A stretch of 64,000 nucleotides of DNA from Lachnospiraceae bacterium (GTDB lineage Bacteria; Bacillota; Clostridia; Lachnospirales; Lachnospiraceae): the NCBI GenBank assembly GCA_910575155.1, contig CAJTDX010000018.1, forward strand, positions 1-64,000, read 5' to 3'. Every line of letters begins with the position of its first letter. The first letter of the stretch is position 1. Shown in pieces: positions 43,336 through 53,096 of this stretch. The notes under the pieces are model-generated. The model saw only the letters and a list, made by a program, of their open reading frames with translations, had not been told where the DNA came from and made no database searches. A program made the translations under genes and the position numbers.

Positions 43336-44921
43336 ACAGGGGAATCAATGGGAAAAGTGCCCTCAACAGCAAAGGCAGGCTGTCCGGTGTGGCAAAACAC
43401 AACCTGCGGAAATACCGTTCCAAAGAGTATGACAGGGAGAACATTGTCCTGCTCTTTGGCAGTACAAATCTTATGCGGGATGTGAAAAAAGTCTATCAGG
43501 ACACTTTTTCAGAAGCACTGGAGCAGTATAACCAAAAACAGACAAGGGCAGACCGACGGATTGACGATTATTTTGAACATCTGTCCGGCAAGAACCAAGA
43601 CATGGCAGTGGAGATTATTTTCCAGTGCGGGGATAAGGATTTCTGGGAAGATGTCTTTATGGAAACAGATAAGGAAAAGCAAAACAAAGAAAATATCTGC
43701 AAGGTATATGACACCTTACTGGAGCAGTTGCAGAAAGAAATGCCGGATTTCAAAGTTGCAAATGCGGTAGTCCACTTTGATGAAGCAAGCCCGCATATGC
43801 ACGTTGTAGGCGTTCCCATAGGCAGGGGATTTAAGCGCGGGCTGGAAACAAAGGTTTCCAAACGCTCTGTTTTCACTCCGAAAACGCTGGAGAATATTTT
43901 ACAGAACAGCCTGCGTCAGACCGCAAGCGTAGAAATGCTTATCCACTTCGGAGTGCTTGTAAAAGATAAGCAGAAAGGGAAAAACTATGACCTGACCGTT
44001 GCGGAATATAAGGTGCAGCAGGAAACGAAGCGGCTGGAAATGGTGGCGGGATTCCTTGAAGAAAAACAGGACAGGCTTTTTAATGCCAACCAACGTCTGG
44101 AACAGGCAGAAAAAGAAGTTTCCGAAGCAGAACGGCGGTTGTCTGACACGAAAACAGAGATTATCGGAGCAGAGGAAGATTTGATACAGATAAAAACAGA
44201 AGGCAGGGAAATGAAACAAAAACTGATGGCAGAACAGGAGGAAATACGGCAGGAAAATTTGTCCTTAAAAACAGATACGCTTATCCTTCATTCTGATAAA
44301 GAGCGTCTTTTGCATGATGTCAGGAAAGCAACAGATGAAAAGGAACAAATACAGGTAAAAAAAGAGGGGTTTTTAGAGGATATCGGTGTGTTGGATAAAG
44401 AGTTTGAAAAGCGTCTGGATTTCATCAACGTACTGGATAAACTCAAAGCACTCTTTTATAAGCTGTTATCCATGATTCCGCTGGTGCGGGAGTTTGCAAA
44501 GTTTGTAGAAGAAAAAAAGGATATACGGGCCGCCTCCCCTTATGGCTATACCCCTCTCGGCAGGCTGTTAAGGGAGTACCGTACCTCTCTCCCTCAGCAT
44601 GACAGGCTTGTCACGTTCCCGGAGATTGCCTCGTGGCAGACTTCCACAGGGGAAGTGGTTCCGGTGTATGAGGACTATAACGGACGGGGAACGGAGTACA
44701 GGCTGGCGGGATTCTGGAATGTGCAGAAGGAACAGGCTGTAAAGGTTTCTGAAATAAGAGAGGAAATCATGCCGGAGAACCGGATATGTACGTTAGAGCT
44801 GGCAGAGGTGTATGTAAAGGCGGTGGAGAGTTTCATGGAGGATATGGAACCGGAAGAACGTACAAGGGAGAACCGTCCTATGTATCAGAGACAAAACGAG
44901 GAATATATACAGGGCAGATAA
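43275..44921 (+). CDS. MobV (Mob_Pre) relaxase
   Basis: The 548-residue relaxase nicks DNA at oriT for mobilization. Motif I-like KHNLRKYRSKEYDRENI is near residue 41; the metal-binding histidines are in VVHFDEASPHMHVVGVPIG near 180, the typical MobV HxDE..PHxH motif. The C-terminal half is coiled coil (LEQAEKEVSEAERRLSDTKT) ending with a membrane-like patch LFYKLLSMIPLVREF. The TTG at 43275 lies within the iteron cluster, so the true start may be further in, for example GTG 43389. No type IV secretion genes follow, so transfer needs a helper element. Confidence 0.85.
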   Translation: MKYYTIPASFGAKPTSKLHHDRGINGKSALNSKGRLSGVAKHNLRKYRSKEYDRENIVLLFGSTNLMRDVKKVYQDTFSEALEQYNQKQTRADRRIDDYFEHLSGKNQDMAVEIIFQCGDKDFWEDVFMETDKEKQNKENICKVYDTLLEQLQKEMPDFKVANAVVHFDEASPHMHVVGVPIGRGFKRGLETKVSKRSVFTPKTLENILQNSLRQTASVEMLIHFGVLVKDKQKGKNYDLTVAEYKVQQETKRLEMVAGFLEEKQDRLFNANQRLEQAEKEVSEAERRLSDTKTEIIGAEEDLIQIKTEGREMKQKLMAEQEEIRQENLSLKTDTLILHSDKERLLHDVRKATDEKEQIQVKKEGFLEDIGVLDKEFEKRLDFINVLDKLKALFYKLLSMIPLVREFAKFVEEKKDIRAASPYGYTPLGRLLREYRTSLPQHDRLVTFPEIASWQTSTGEVVPVYEDYNGRGTEYRLAGFWNVQKEQAVKVSEIREEIMPENRICTLELAEVYVKAVESFMEDMEPEERTRENRPMYQRQNEEYIQGR

Positions 44922-44935
44922 ATAATTCCGTTGTT

Positions 44936-44967
44936 AAAAGGCATAGATGAAATATTCTATGCCTTTT
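44936..44967 (+). terminator. Terminator after the mob gene
   Basis: AAAAGGCATAG pairs with CTATGCCTTTT (11 bp) around a 10-nt loop. It insulates the phosphate operon from mob transcription and may be bidirectional. Confidence 0.8.
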
Positions 44968-44976
44968 GCAGTGCAA

Positions 44977-45032
44977 TTAACTTACAATTAACATATATGC
45001 ACTTTAAGAGTTAACATTGGGGACGGTATACT
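44977..45032 (+). promoter_or_regulatory. PHO-box-like promoter of the pst operon
   Basis: TTAACT (44977) and TTAACA (44988) repeat at 11 bp, with TTAAGA (45004) and TTAACA (45011) further on. This resembles the TT(A/T)ACA direct repeats bound by PhoP in Firmicutes. A TATACT -10 box is at 45027-45032, with TTAAGA 17 bp upstream. A phosphate-starvation promoter controlled by the linked phoP-phoR is inferred. Confidence 0.6.
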
Positions 45033-45068
45033 TGGTTCATACAAAAAAAACAAAGGAGTGTGTTCAAT

Positions 45069-45920
45069 ATGAAAAAATTTATTATGATTGCAACCGTTTT
45101 TACACTTATGACAGGGGTATTGACAGGATGTAGCGGCAATGCTGGTTCGTTCACTGACAAAAGTACAGCAAATGAGACAACTAAGAGTTCACAAACAATA
45201 GCCACCGACGGTTCCACTTCAATGGAGAAAGTCATTGGATTTTTGAGTGAAGCCTATATGGAGGAACATGGAAATATAAAGGTTACATACAATCCAACGG
45301 GTTCTAGTTCCGGTATACAGGCAGTAGCGGAAGGAAGATGTGATATCGGACTGGCAAGTCGTGACCTGAAGGAAGATGAAACAGCAGATTTACAGGGAAC
45401 GGTAGTTGCCATTGATGGAATCGGAATCATAGTCAATCCTGATAATCCGGCAACAGATTTAACAATTGATCAGATAGGGAAGATTTACAGTGGTGAGATT
45501 ACCAACTGGAAAGAGGTTGGCGGCAGCGACGCACCGATTGTCTGTATTGGGCGTGAGGCGGCTTCCGGCACAAGAGACGGTTTTGAGGAAGTGACAGGCA
45601 CAAAGGATAAATGCAAGTATTCACAGGAACTTACGTCTACGGGCGATGTCGTGCAGACGGTATCCGGCAATCCAAATGCCATTGGCTATGCATCGGTTGC
45701 CTCGGTTGGTGATACGGTAAAGATGGTCAGCGTGGAAGGGGTAAGCCCGACAACAGAAAGTATTCAGGATGGGAAATACAAAGTCCAGAGAAACTTCGTG
45801 CTGGTCACAAAAAAGGACACTGCTCTTTCTAAAGCTGCACAGGAGTTTTTCGACTTCGCTACCAGCGAACAGGCAGACAGCCTTATTACAGAGGCAGGTG
45901 CTGTTCCTGTCAAACGGTAA
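45069..45920 (+). CDS. pstS: Phosphate ABC transporter substrate-binding lipoprotein
   Basis: The 283-residue lipoprotein captures phosphate outside the membrane. Lipobox LTGC follows a typical signal peptide (MKKFIMIATVFTLMTGVLTG). Phosphate-contact segments are TDGSTSMEKVIG, GSSSGIQAVAEGRCDIGLASR and GREAASGTRDGFEE. Start ATG 45069 is chosen over GTG 45060, which would overlap the GGAG ribosome binding site. It heads pstS-C-A-B-phoU-phoP-phoR behind a PHO-box-like promoter. Confidence 0.95.
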   Translation: MKKFIMIATVFTLMTGVLTGCSGNAGSFTDKSTANETTKSSQTIATDGSTSMEKVIGFLSEAYMEEHGNIKVTYNPTGSSSGIQAVAEGRCDIGLASRDLKEDETADLQGTVVAIDGIGIIVNPDNPATDLTIDQIGKIYSGEITNWKEVGGSDAPIVCIGREAASGTRDGFEEVTGTKDKCKYSQELTSTGDVVQTVSGNPNAIGYASVASVGDTVKMVSVEGVSPTTESIQDGKYKVQRNFVLVTKKDTALSKAAQEFFDFATSEQADSLITEAGAVPVKR

Positions 45921-45937
45921 TTACAGGAGGGGCTGTT

Positions 45938-46810
45938 ATGGAAAAGATAAAAAAGACAGCAAGGTGGATGGAAAGGGCAATGAACCTGTTGTTTTTGGTA
46001 TGCGGTCTGCTGACGATACTGTTTGTCGTCCTAATTACTATATTTCTCTTGATAAGCGGCATTCCGGCAATACGGGATATCGGTCTGGGAGATTTCCTGT
46101 TTGGGAAGGTCTGGGCATCTACTTCTGCAAAGCCTTCCTATGGAATCCTTCCCTTTATCCTGGCATCCGTATACGGAACTCTGGGGGCAATCCTCATAGG
46201 AGTTCCGATTGGACTGCTATGTGCTATTTTTCTGGCAAAGATGTCCCCAAAGAAAGTTAGCAGTGCAGTAAGGAATGTGGTAGATTTGCTTGCCGGAATC
46301 CCGTCTGTCGTTTATGGGCTGGTGGGAATGATCATCATTGTTCCATGCGTAAGGGAGATATTTCATCTCCCGGATGGTGCAAACCTCTTTTCGGCAATTC
46401 TTGTCCTTGCTGTTATGATTCTGCCCTCTATCATTTCCGTATCGGAAACGGCAATCGGGGCGGTGCCAAAGGAATATGAGGAGGCTTCTCTTGCTCTGGG
46501 GGCGACAAAGACGGAAACCGTATTTAAGGTGGTTGTGCCTGCCGCAAAAAGCGGCATTGTCACTGCGGTTGTATTAGGCATTGGCAGGGCAGTCGGGGAA
46601 GCGATGGCGGTTATGATGGTAGCGGGAAATGTTGCCAATATGCCGAAACTGTTTGGCAGCGTCCGGTTTCTGACTACTGCTGTTGCCAGTGAAATGTCCT
46701 ATTCTTCCGGCTTACAGAGACAGGCATTATTTTCCATCGCACTGGTGCTTTTTCTGTTCATTATGGCAATTAACCTGATATTAAATGTAGTAATTAAAAA
46801 AAAGGTTTGA
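45938..46810 (+). CDS. pstC: Phosphate ABC transporter permease PstC
   Basis: A 290-residue inner membrane permease with six predicted helices. The cytoplasmic EAA-like loop reads AVPKEYEEASLALGATKTET, and DLLAGIPSVVYGLVGMIII is the conserved Pst segment. It begins 17 nt after pstS. The gap to pstA contains two hairpins. Partner subunits are PstA and PstB. Confidence 0.94.
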   Translation: MEKIKKTARWMERAMNLLFLVCGLLTILFVVLITIFLLISGIPAIRDIGLGDFLFGKVWASTSAKPSYGILPFILASVYGTLGAILIGVPIGLLCAIFLAKMSPKKVSSAVRNVVDLLAGIPSVVYGLVGMIIIVPCVREIFHLPDGANLFSAILVLAVMILPSIISVSETAIGAVPKEYEEASLALGATKTETVFKVVVPAAKSGIVTAVVLGIGRAVGEAMAVMMVAGNVANMPKLFGSVRFLTTAVASEMSYSSGLQRQALFSIALVLFLFIMAINLILNVVIKKKV

Positions 46811-46889
46811 AGTTCCACTATTGCATGAAAATACCATGCCAAGTGGAACTAAGGCAAACCTATCAAGAACGCAAAAACAGCGTTCTTGA
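46811..46889 (+). other. Two tandem RNA hairpins between pstC and pstA
   Basis: Hairpin 1 (46811-46850): AGTTCCACT...AGTGGAACT with an inner GCATG...CATGC stem. Hairpin 2 (46863-46889): TCAAGAACGC-aaaaaca-GCGTTCTTGA, 10 bp perfect. Neither is followed by a T-run. They may set mRNA stability or the ratio of the two permeases; hairpin 2 ends 20 nt before the pstA start. Confidence 0.7.
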
Positions 46890-46909
46890 GGAAAATGGAG
46901 GAAATACAT

Positions 46910-47773
46910 GTGACTGATACAATATCGAAAGCAAGAAAAATTAAGGATACTATCTTAAAGCTGATGATGGTTTTATCAGCAGGATTGATTTGCTCTCTCC
47001 TGCTCGGACTGATTGGATATATCCTGTACCGGGGCATTCCACATATCTCATGGATGCTTGTTTCTACGAAACCAAGCCTTTTGCGTGGTACGGTCGGGAT
47101 TCTGCCAAACATCCTGAATACCTTATATATCATTATCATAACGCTTGTAATTGTACTGCCGCTTGGGGTAGGGGCTGCGATTTATCTGAACGAATATGCA
47201 AAGAATAAAAAACTGGTACGGGTCATTGAACTGGCAACAGAAACCCTTGCCGGAATCCCATCAATTATATATGGACTGGTGGGAATGCTCCTGTTTGTGC
47301 AGTTTTTCTCTCTGGGAACCAGTCTGATGGCCGGTTCGCTCACCCTGGCAATCATGACATTGCCCACGATTATACGCACCACACAGGAAAGCCTGAAAAC
47401 GGTGCCAAAAGCATACCGGGAAGGTTCGCTCGGATTAGGGGCAGGCAAATGGTATATGATTCGTACAGTTGTCATTCCCTGTGTCATTGATGGGATTGTT
47501 ACCGGCTGTATCTTATCGGTGGGCAGAGTGGTAGGTGAAAGTGCCGCACTTCTCTTTACGGCAGGGATGGCAAATGAACTGCTGTCCGTACCAGAGGCAG
47601 TGCAGGCGGGAAATGCGGGTTCTACCCTGACCGTTGCCATGTATGTATATGCGAAAGAGCGCGGGCAGTTTGATGTTGCGTTTGCGGTTGCCGCTATATT
47701 GCTTGTACTTACCTTTCTTATCAATATGTCGGCAAAGATAGCGGCGGTTAGACTGAAACAGAAACGAGGTTAA
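46910..47773 (+). CDS. pstA: Phosphate ABC transporter permease PstA
   Basis: A 287-residue permease with six helices and the EAA-like loop [39 protein letters not shown] is shared with PstC. GTG 46910 has GGAGG 8 nt upstream and is preferred; the track start 46886 and ATG 46895 are alternatives. It is followed 4 nt later by pstB. Confidence 0.94.
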   Translation: MTDTISKARKIKDTILKLMMVLSAGLICSLLLGLIGYILYRGIPHISWMLVSTKPSLLRGTVGILPNILNTLYIIIITLVIVLPLGVGAAIYLNEYAKNKKLVRVIELATETLAGIPSIIYGLVGMLLFVQFFSLGTSLMAGSLTLAIMTLPTIIRTTQESLKTVPKAYREGSLGLGAGKWYMIRTVVIPCVIDGIVTGCILSVGRVVGESAALLFTAGMANELLSVPEAVQAGNAGSTLTVAMYVYAKERGQFDVAFAVAAILLVLTFLINMSAKIAAVRLKQKRG

Positions 47774-47777
47774 AGTT

Positions 47778-48530
47778 ATGGAACACATTATCACGACAAA
47801 GAATTTAAACTTATGGTATGGTGCGAGCCATGCCCTGAAAAGTATCAACATGGAAATCCCGGAAAAGAAAATCACTGCGCTGATTGGCCCCTCTGGCTGT
47901 GGAAAATCCACTTATCTGAAAACATTGAACCGGATGAATGATTTGGTGGAAAGCTGCCGTATCGAAGGAGAAATTATGCTTTCCGGCATTGACATTTACA
48001 AGGGGATTGATGTAAACATTTTGCGGAAACGTGTTGGCATGGTCTTTCAAAAACCGAATCCGTTTCCAATGAGTATTTATGATAATATTGCCTATGGTCC
48101 AAGAATACATGGAATCAAATCAAAGGTTAAGTTGGATGAAATCGTGGAGCGTTCCCTGACGCAGGCGGCAATCTGGGAGGAATGCAAAGACCGTTTGAAA
48201 AAGAGTGCATTGGGCATGAGTGGCGGCCAGCAGCAGAGGCTCTGCATTGCAAGGGCACTGGCGGTAGAGCCGGAAGTCCTTCTGATGGATGAACCGACGT
48301 CTGCCCTTGACCCTATTTCCACTTCAAAGATTGAAGATTTAGCAATGGAACTGAAGGAAAAATATACGATTATTATGGTAACCCACAATATGCAGCAGGC
48401 AGTGCGGATTGCAGATAAGACAGCATTCTTCCTGCTGGGCGAGGTGGTGGAGTTTGATGATACGCAGACCATGTTCTCCACACCGTCTGACCAGAGGACA
48501 GAGGATTATATTACAGGGAGGTTTGGATAA
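47778..48530 (+). CDS. pstB: Phosphate ABC transporter ATPase
   Basis: The 250-residue ATPase energises phosphate uptake. Walker [10 protein letters not shown], signature [15 protein letters not shown], Walker [13 protein letters not shown] and the His switch in [11 protein letters not shown] are all present. It starts 4 nt after pstA, and its last base is shared with the first base of the phoU ATG (TAATG). Confidence 0.97.
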   Translation: MEHIITTKNLNLWYGASHALKSINMEIPEKKITALIGPSGCGKSTYLKTLNRMNDLVESCRIEGEIMLSGIDIYKGIDVNILRKRVGMVFQKPNPFPMSIYDNIAYGPRIHGIKSKVKLDEIVERSLTQAAIWEECKDRLKKSALGMSGGQQQRLCIARALAVEPEVLLMDEPTSALDPISTSKIEDLAMELKEKYTIIMVTHNMQQAVRIADKTAFFLLGEVVEFDDTQTMFSTPSDQRTEDYITGRFG

Positions 48531-49213
48531 TGCGGAATAAATTTGACAGACAGTTATCGCAGCTTAATACAGAACTTGTTACCATGGGAGCCTTATGCGA
48601 GGAGGCAATTACCAATGCGGTAAAATATCTTACGGATAATGAAGAAAACAGCAAAAATATGTGTCTGGATGCGGATACGCAGATTGATAAAAAAGAGCGT
48701 GATATCGAAACCCTCTGCCTGAAACTGATTTTGCAGCAGCAGCCCGTGGCAAAAGATTTGAGAGTTGTTTCAGCCGCTTTGAAAATGATATCCGATATGG
48801 AACGGATTGGAGATCAGGCATCGGATATTGTGGAGATTGCACCTTATGTGGCAAAAAAGGGAACGCTTGGCGAAACCCATATCCGGGAAATGGCAGAAGC
48901 AGCGATCAAAATGGTGTCAGAAAGTATTGAATCTTTTGTAAAAATGAATCTGGATATTGCCTGGCTGGTAATTGAACATGATAATATCGTGGATGATTTA
49001 TTTGACAAGGTAAAGCGGGAGTTGATAAAATCAATAACGGAGAGACACGCCGATGCGGAGGCTCTTATGGATTTGCTGATGATTGCAAAATATTTTGAGC
49101 GGATTGGCGACCATGCAGAAAATATTGCGGAATGGGTTATTTATTCCATTACCGGAGAGCATCGGAAAAGACCTGAAAATAAGGAAAGCTCCACCAAAGG
49201 AGGAATCGGTTAA
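48530..49213 (+). CDS. phoU: Phosphate signalling protein PhoU
   Basis: A 227-residue all-helical protein of two PhoU repeats. The metal-binding motifs appear as SDMERIGDQASDIVE and YFERIGDHAENIAEW. It links Pst activity to the PhoR kinase and keeps the regulon off when phosphate is plentiful. It overlaps pstB by one base and is followed directly by the response regulator. Confidence 0.95.
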   Translation: MRNKFDRQLSQLNTELVTMGALCEEAITNAVKYLTDNEENSKNMCLDADTQIDKKERDIETLCLKLILQQQPVAKDLRVVSAALKMISDMERIGDQASDIVEIAPYVAKKGTLGETHIREMAEAAIKMVSESIESFVKMNLDIAWLVIEHDNIVDDLFDKVKRELIKSITERHADAEALMDLLMIAKYFERIGDHAENIAEWVIYSITGEHRKRPENKESSTKGGIG

Positions 49214-49214
49214 C

Positions 49215-49892
49215 ATGATTTATCTGCTGGAAGATGATGATAATATAAGAAAGCTGGTATGCTATGCGCTGTCAAAAGAGGGATTTGAAGTACAGGGGCA
49301 TTCTTCTCCAAAGGAATTTTGGCAGGGACTAAATACGGAACTGCCGGAATTGGTTTTGCTGGATATTATGCTGCCGGAAGAAGACGGGTTGTCGATTCTG
49401 AATAAACTGAAAGGTAATGCAGCGACTGCGCATATCCCTGTGATTATGCTTACCGCAAAGGGCAGTGAATTTGATAAGGTCACAGGCCTTGATATGGGAG
49501 CGGATGATTACGTGGCAAAGCCTTTTGGAACGATGGAACTGATTTCAAGGATCCGGGCGGTACTGAGGCGTTCCCAAAAAACGCAGGATGACAGAACGTA
49601 TACGATTGGCGGGCTGTATGTTAATCCTGCAAAACATATTATTACGGTATCAGGGGAAGCGGTATCGCTTTCCTATAAGGAATATCTGCTGTTGATGGTT
49701 CTGCTGGAGGCAGAGGGCAATGTAGTGGAACGTGACAGGCTTTTAACCAGTGTCTGGGGGGAATATTATACAGAATCCCGGACGCTGGATGTGCATATCC
49801 GGAAACTGCGGGTAAAACTGGGGGATGCCGGAAAACTCATTCAGACTATAAAAGGAATCGGTTATAAATTAGGAGGCGATTGGAATGAATAA
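49215..49892 (+). CDS. phoP: PhoP/PhoB-like response regulator
   Basis: A 225-residue OmpR-class regulator: MIYLLEDDDNIRKLVCYALS with the acidic pair, phospho-Asp in LVLLDIMLPEEDG, Lys in YVAKPFGTMEL, and a C-terminal winged helix (SYKEYLLLMVLLEAEGNVV). The track start 49083 lies inside phoU; ATG 49215 gives the normal N-terminus. The ribosome binding site is the GGAGG near 49200. It overlaps phoR by 8 nt. The likely target is the PHO-box-like repeat before pstS. Confidence 0.92.
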   Translation: MIYLLEDDDNIRKLVCYALSKEGFEVQGHSSPKEFWQGLNTELPELVLLDIMLPEEDGLSILNKLKGNAATAHIPVIMLTAKGSEFDKVTGLDMGADDYVAKPFGTMELISRIRAVLRRSQKTQDDRTYTIGGLYVNPAKHIITVSGEAVSLSYKEYLLLMVLLEAEGNVVERDRLLTSVWGEYYTESRTLDVHIRKLRVKLGDAGKLIQTIKGIGYKLGGDWNE

Positions 49893-51558
49893 AAAAATTT
49901 TTCGTTCGTCACTGCTTACCGTCTGTCTTGTATTGGCAGCTACCATTGCATTGATTATGGGGCTTTTGTTTCATTTTTTTGAAAAGCAGATACAGAAAGA
50001 GCTTGCCAATGAGGCCGGCTTTCTGGCACATGCTCTTGAAAATGAGGGAGCCGGATATTTTGACAGTTTTGATAACAAGAATAACAGACTTGCCGGAAAT
50101 AACCGTATCACATGGATTGATGAAAATGGAACGGTATTGTTCGACAGCAGGGCAGATGTGTCCGAACTGGATAATCATGCCGACAGGGATGAAATTAAAA
50201 CGGCAATGAAAGAGGGGAAGGGCATGAGTACGAGGTACTCCAAAACCCTGACGGAAAAAACAGTGAATTATGCCATACGGCTTTCCGATGGCAGCATACT
50301 GCGGGTTTCGACAGAACAGTATACGGTAGTAACCATTCTGATGGGGATGCTTCAGCCGATTTTATTCATTATGTTTGTCGCATTGATTTTAACACTGGTG
50401 CTTTCCGCAAGGGTATCAAAAGCCATTATAGAACCAATTAACAAACTGGATTTGGAAATACCGGAAAATAATGACACATATGAGGAATTAACACCTCTGT
50501 TACGGAAAATTGCAGACCAGAAAGAAACGATAGGGGAACAGCTTGCGGACGCCCGCAAAAAACAGAAAGAATTTAACCTTATTACAGAAAATATGAGTGA
50601 GGGCTTTCTGGTTATTGATGCAGACGCCAATCTCCTGACCTATAATTCTGCCGCATTAAACCTGCTTGAGATTACCCCTCCGGCAGACAGGAGTGTCCTG
50701 CTGTTCTGCCGGGCAAAAGAGTTCAGAGGCGTTATATCCGATGTATTGTCAGGAATAAAGGCAGAGAATACGATGGTGCGGGAGGAACGCAGTTACAGTC
50801 TGATTGCCAATCCGGTTTATGAGAAGGAATCCGTAATTGGGGCCGTTGTGGTTATTCTGGATATTACGGAACGTGAAAAAAGGGATATGCTGCGCCGGGA
50901 GTTTACGGCAAATGTTTCCCATGAACTGAAAACTCCGCTGACGTCTATCTCTGGCTTTGCCGAACTGATGAAAGCAGGCGATGTTCTGGAAAATGATGTG
51001 ACTGACTTTTCAAAATCCATTTATGATGAGGCACAGCGGCTGATTACGTTAGTCAATGATATTATTAAGATTTCTGAACTTGACGGGCAGAGTATTCCTT
51101 ATGAAAAGGAAACGGTGGATTTATATGAATTGTCAAAGGAAGTAATCGGACGGTTGGAAAAAGAAGCCGATAAGAAGAATATTACCTTTCATTTGATTGG
51201 CGGCAGGGCAGAGATTATAGGCGTGCATAAAATTTTGGAGGAAATGCTCTATAACCTTTGTGACAATGCGATTAAATATAACAAGGAAAATGGTACGGTG
51301 GATGTTTTGGTAAACCAGACGAGAGATGGCGTGAATGTGATTGTGCGTGATACGGGAATCGGGATTCCTATATCACATCAGGACAGGGTGTTTGAACGCT
51401 TTTACCGGGTGGATAAAAGCCATTCCAAAAAGGTAGGTGGAACAGGTCTTGGTCTTGCCATAGTAAAGCATGGTGCTCTGTACCACCATGCAAAGCTCAG
51501 TCTGGAAAGTACTGTGGATGTGGGAACGGTGGTAACGATTGCATTTTCTAAAAAATAA
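49885..51558 (+). CDS. phoR: PhoR-like sensor histidine kinase
   Basis: A 557-residue membrane kinase. Membrane segments at about 8-30 and 150-172 enclose a 120-residue extracytoplasmic domain; HAMP-like linker and a PAS domain follow (about 225-325, MSEGFLVIDADANLLTYNSA). The H-box FTANVSHELKTPLTSISGF is near 350, then the N-box and TGLGLAIVKHGALYH. This matches PhoR/VicK-type kinases. Overlap with phoP and position behind pst-phoU support the phosphate role. A strong terminator follows. Confidence 0.92.
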   Translation: MNKKIFRSSLLTVCLVLAATIALIMGLLFHFFEKQIQKELANEAGFLAHALENEGAGYFDSFDNKNNRLAGNNRITWIDENGTVLFDSRADVSELDNHADRDEIKTAMKEGKGMSTRYSKTLTEKTVNYAIRLSDGSILRVSTEQYTVVTILMGMLQPILFIMFVALILTLVLSARVSKAIIEPINKLDLEIPENNDTYEELTPLLRKIADQKETIGEQLADARKKQKEFNLITENMSEGFLVIDADANLLTYNSAALNLLEITPPADRSVLLFCRAKEFRGVISDVLSGIKAENTMVREERSYSLIANPVYEKESVIGAVVVILDITEREKRDMLRREFTANVSHELKTPLTSISGFAELMKAGDVLENDVTDFSKSIYDEAQRLITLVNDIIKISELDGQSIPYEKETVDLYELSKEVIGRLEKEADKKNITFHLIGGRAEIIGVHKILEEMLYNLCDNAIKYNKENGTVDVLVNQTRDGVNVIVRDTGIGIPISHQDRVFERFYRVDKSHSKKVGGTGLGLAIVKHGALYHHAKLSLESTVDVGTVVTIAFSKK

Positions 51559-51569
51559 TAAAGATAAAT

Positions 51570-51616
51570 ATATGCCGGAAAACAGCCCGTATAAGGGCTA
51601 TGCCCGGCATATTTTT
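51570..51616 (+). terminator. Terminator of the pst-pho operon
   Basis: Outer stem ATATGCCGG/CCGGCATAT with an inner AGCCC/GGGCT stem, followed by TTTTT. Confidence 0.85.
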
Positions 51617-51719
51617 AACGCAGTTTTAACATACTTGTTATCTGCCCTTTATGGTTTATAAGATGGAAATCGTATAAAATAACTTGTGTAAACAAGATAA
51701 TTACTGGAATGGAGGAGCT

Positions 51720-52973
51720 ATGAAAAAGAAGAAAACAGTGAAAAAGTTAAAAAAGAAAATTGCGGTTTTGGAAACAGAAAATCTGTCATTACAAGAGAGC
51801 GTTTTGCGGGCAGAGAACAACAGCAGGGAAAAAAGTGCTTTTTTATCCCATATGTCCCATGATATACGGACACCCCTGAATGGCATTATTGGAATGACAG
51901 GTATTGCCATGAAACATTTTGATGATAAAGATAGGGTTCTTGATTGTCTAGGGAAAATTGACAGTTCTTCCAAACATCTGCTATCCCTGATTAACGATAT
52001 TTTGGATATGAGCCGGATTGAAAGCGGCAGAATGGTTATGAACCATGAACGGATGGATATACGTGAGGTGATTAACGGTTGTGCACTAATTGCAGAAAGT
52101 CTGCTGGCACAGAGAAAGGTGGATTTTGTCAGGGAGTTTGGTATATTCCATCATCCTCTGCTAATTGGCGATGAATTACATCTGCGTCAGGTACTTATCA
52201 ATATTTTATCAAATGCCATTAAGTTTACCCCGGATGGAGGGAAAATCTTTTTTCAGGTAAAGGAGGTTTCTGCTGGAGACGGAAAGGCGACATACCATTT
52301 TGAGATTGAGGATACCGGAATTGGTATGAAACCGGATTTTTTGGAAAAAATTTGGGATTCCTTTACACAGGAAAATAGCGGAAATTGCAATGGGTATAAG
52401 GGAACCGGATTGGGAATGGCTATTACAAAAAAACTGGTTGATTTGATGGGGGGGATTATCAAGGTAGCAAGCAAGCTGGGAGTCGGCAGTAAATTTACTG
52501 TGGAGGTAACATTTGATACAGGGATAATGTCTGGCATTGCAGAGAAAGAGAATAAAATGGAAAGCATACAGGAACGGAACGCCCATCTGGACGGCATGAA
52601 AGTCCTGTTAGTTGAAGATACCCCACTGAATATGGAAATTGCAAAATTTATGCTGGAAGATGAAGGGATTGAAGTAATGACGGCAGAAAATGGACAGATT
52701 GCTGTTAATATTTTTAATAATTCGCCTGAGAATACTTTTAATGCTGTGTTAATGGATGTGAGAATGCCTGTGATGGATGGTCTGACCGCTACAAAATCAA
52801 TCCGGACATTGCCAAGAACTGACGCTGTAACAGTCCCAATAATAGCTATGACAGCAGACGCATATAGTGAAGATATAAGAAGGACAACTGATGCAGGAAT
52901 GAATGCACATCTGACAAAACCTGTCAGTCAAGAGAAAATGCTCTCGACTTTGGAGAAATTTTATTCTGTATAA
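51720..52973 (+). CDS. Soluble hybrid histidine kinase/receiver protein
   Basis: A 417-residue kinase without membrane segment or PAS domain. A basic coiled coil (1-35, KKKKTVKKLKKKIAVLETEN) leads to the H-box FLSHMSHDIRTPLNGIIGM, N- and G-boxes (GTGLGMAITKKLVDLMGG), and a C-terminal receiver with phospho-Asp in NAVLMDVRMPVMDGLTATKS. Such Clostridia hybrid kinases often have larger sensor regions, so this one may be N-terminally reduced. ATG 51720 follows GAATGGAGGAGCT. It is transcribed separately from phoR. What it senses is unknown. Confidence 0.9.
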   Translation: MKKKKTVKKLKKKIAVLETENLSLQESVLRAENNSREKSAFLSHMSHDIRTPLNGIIGMTGIAMKHFDDKDRVLDCLGKIDSSSKHLLSLINDILDMSRIESGRMVMNHERMDIREVINGCALIAESLLAQRKVDFVREFGIFHHPLLIGDELHLRQVLINILSNAIKFTPDGGKIFFQVKEVSAGDGKATYHFEIEDTGIGMKPDFLEKIWDSFTQENSGNCNGYKGTGLGMAITKKLVDLMGGIIKVASKLGVGSKFTVEVTFDTGIMSGIAEKENKMESIQERNAHLDGMKVLLVEDTPLNMEIAKFMLEDEGIEVMTAENGQIAVNIFNNSPENTFNAVLMDVRMPVMDGLTATKSIRTLPRTDAVTVPIIAMTADAYSEDIRRTTDAGMNAHLTKPVSQEKMLSTLEKFYSV

Positions 52974-53036
52974 ATAATAAGCTCTTTTGGATATATATTT
53001 CTTTTGGCATTTTGAAAGAGATTAAAAAGCAAAATG

Positions 53037-53079
53037 AAAAATGCTTAAAAGCATTTTGTAAAAGATTTTAAGCATTTTT
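53037..53079. terminator. Bidirectional terminator, first copy
   Basis: AAAAATGCTTAAAA pairs with TTTTAAGCATTTTT between the convergent hybrid kinase and DUF6061-like genes. A diverged copy is at 55885-55931. Confidence 0.75.
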
Positions 53080-53096
53080 ATGTCAAACTTTCCTGA

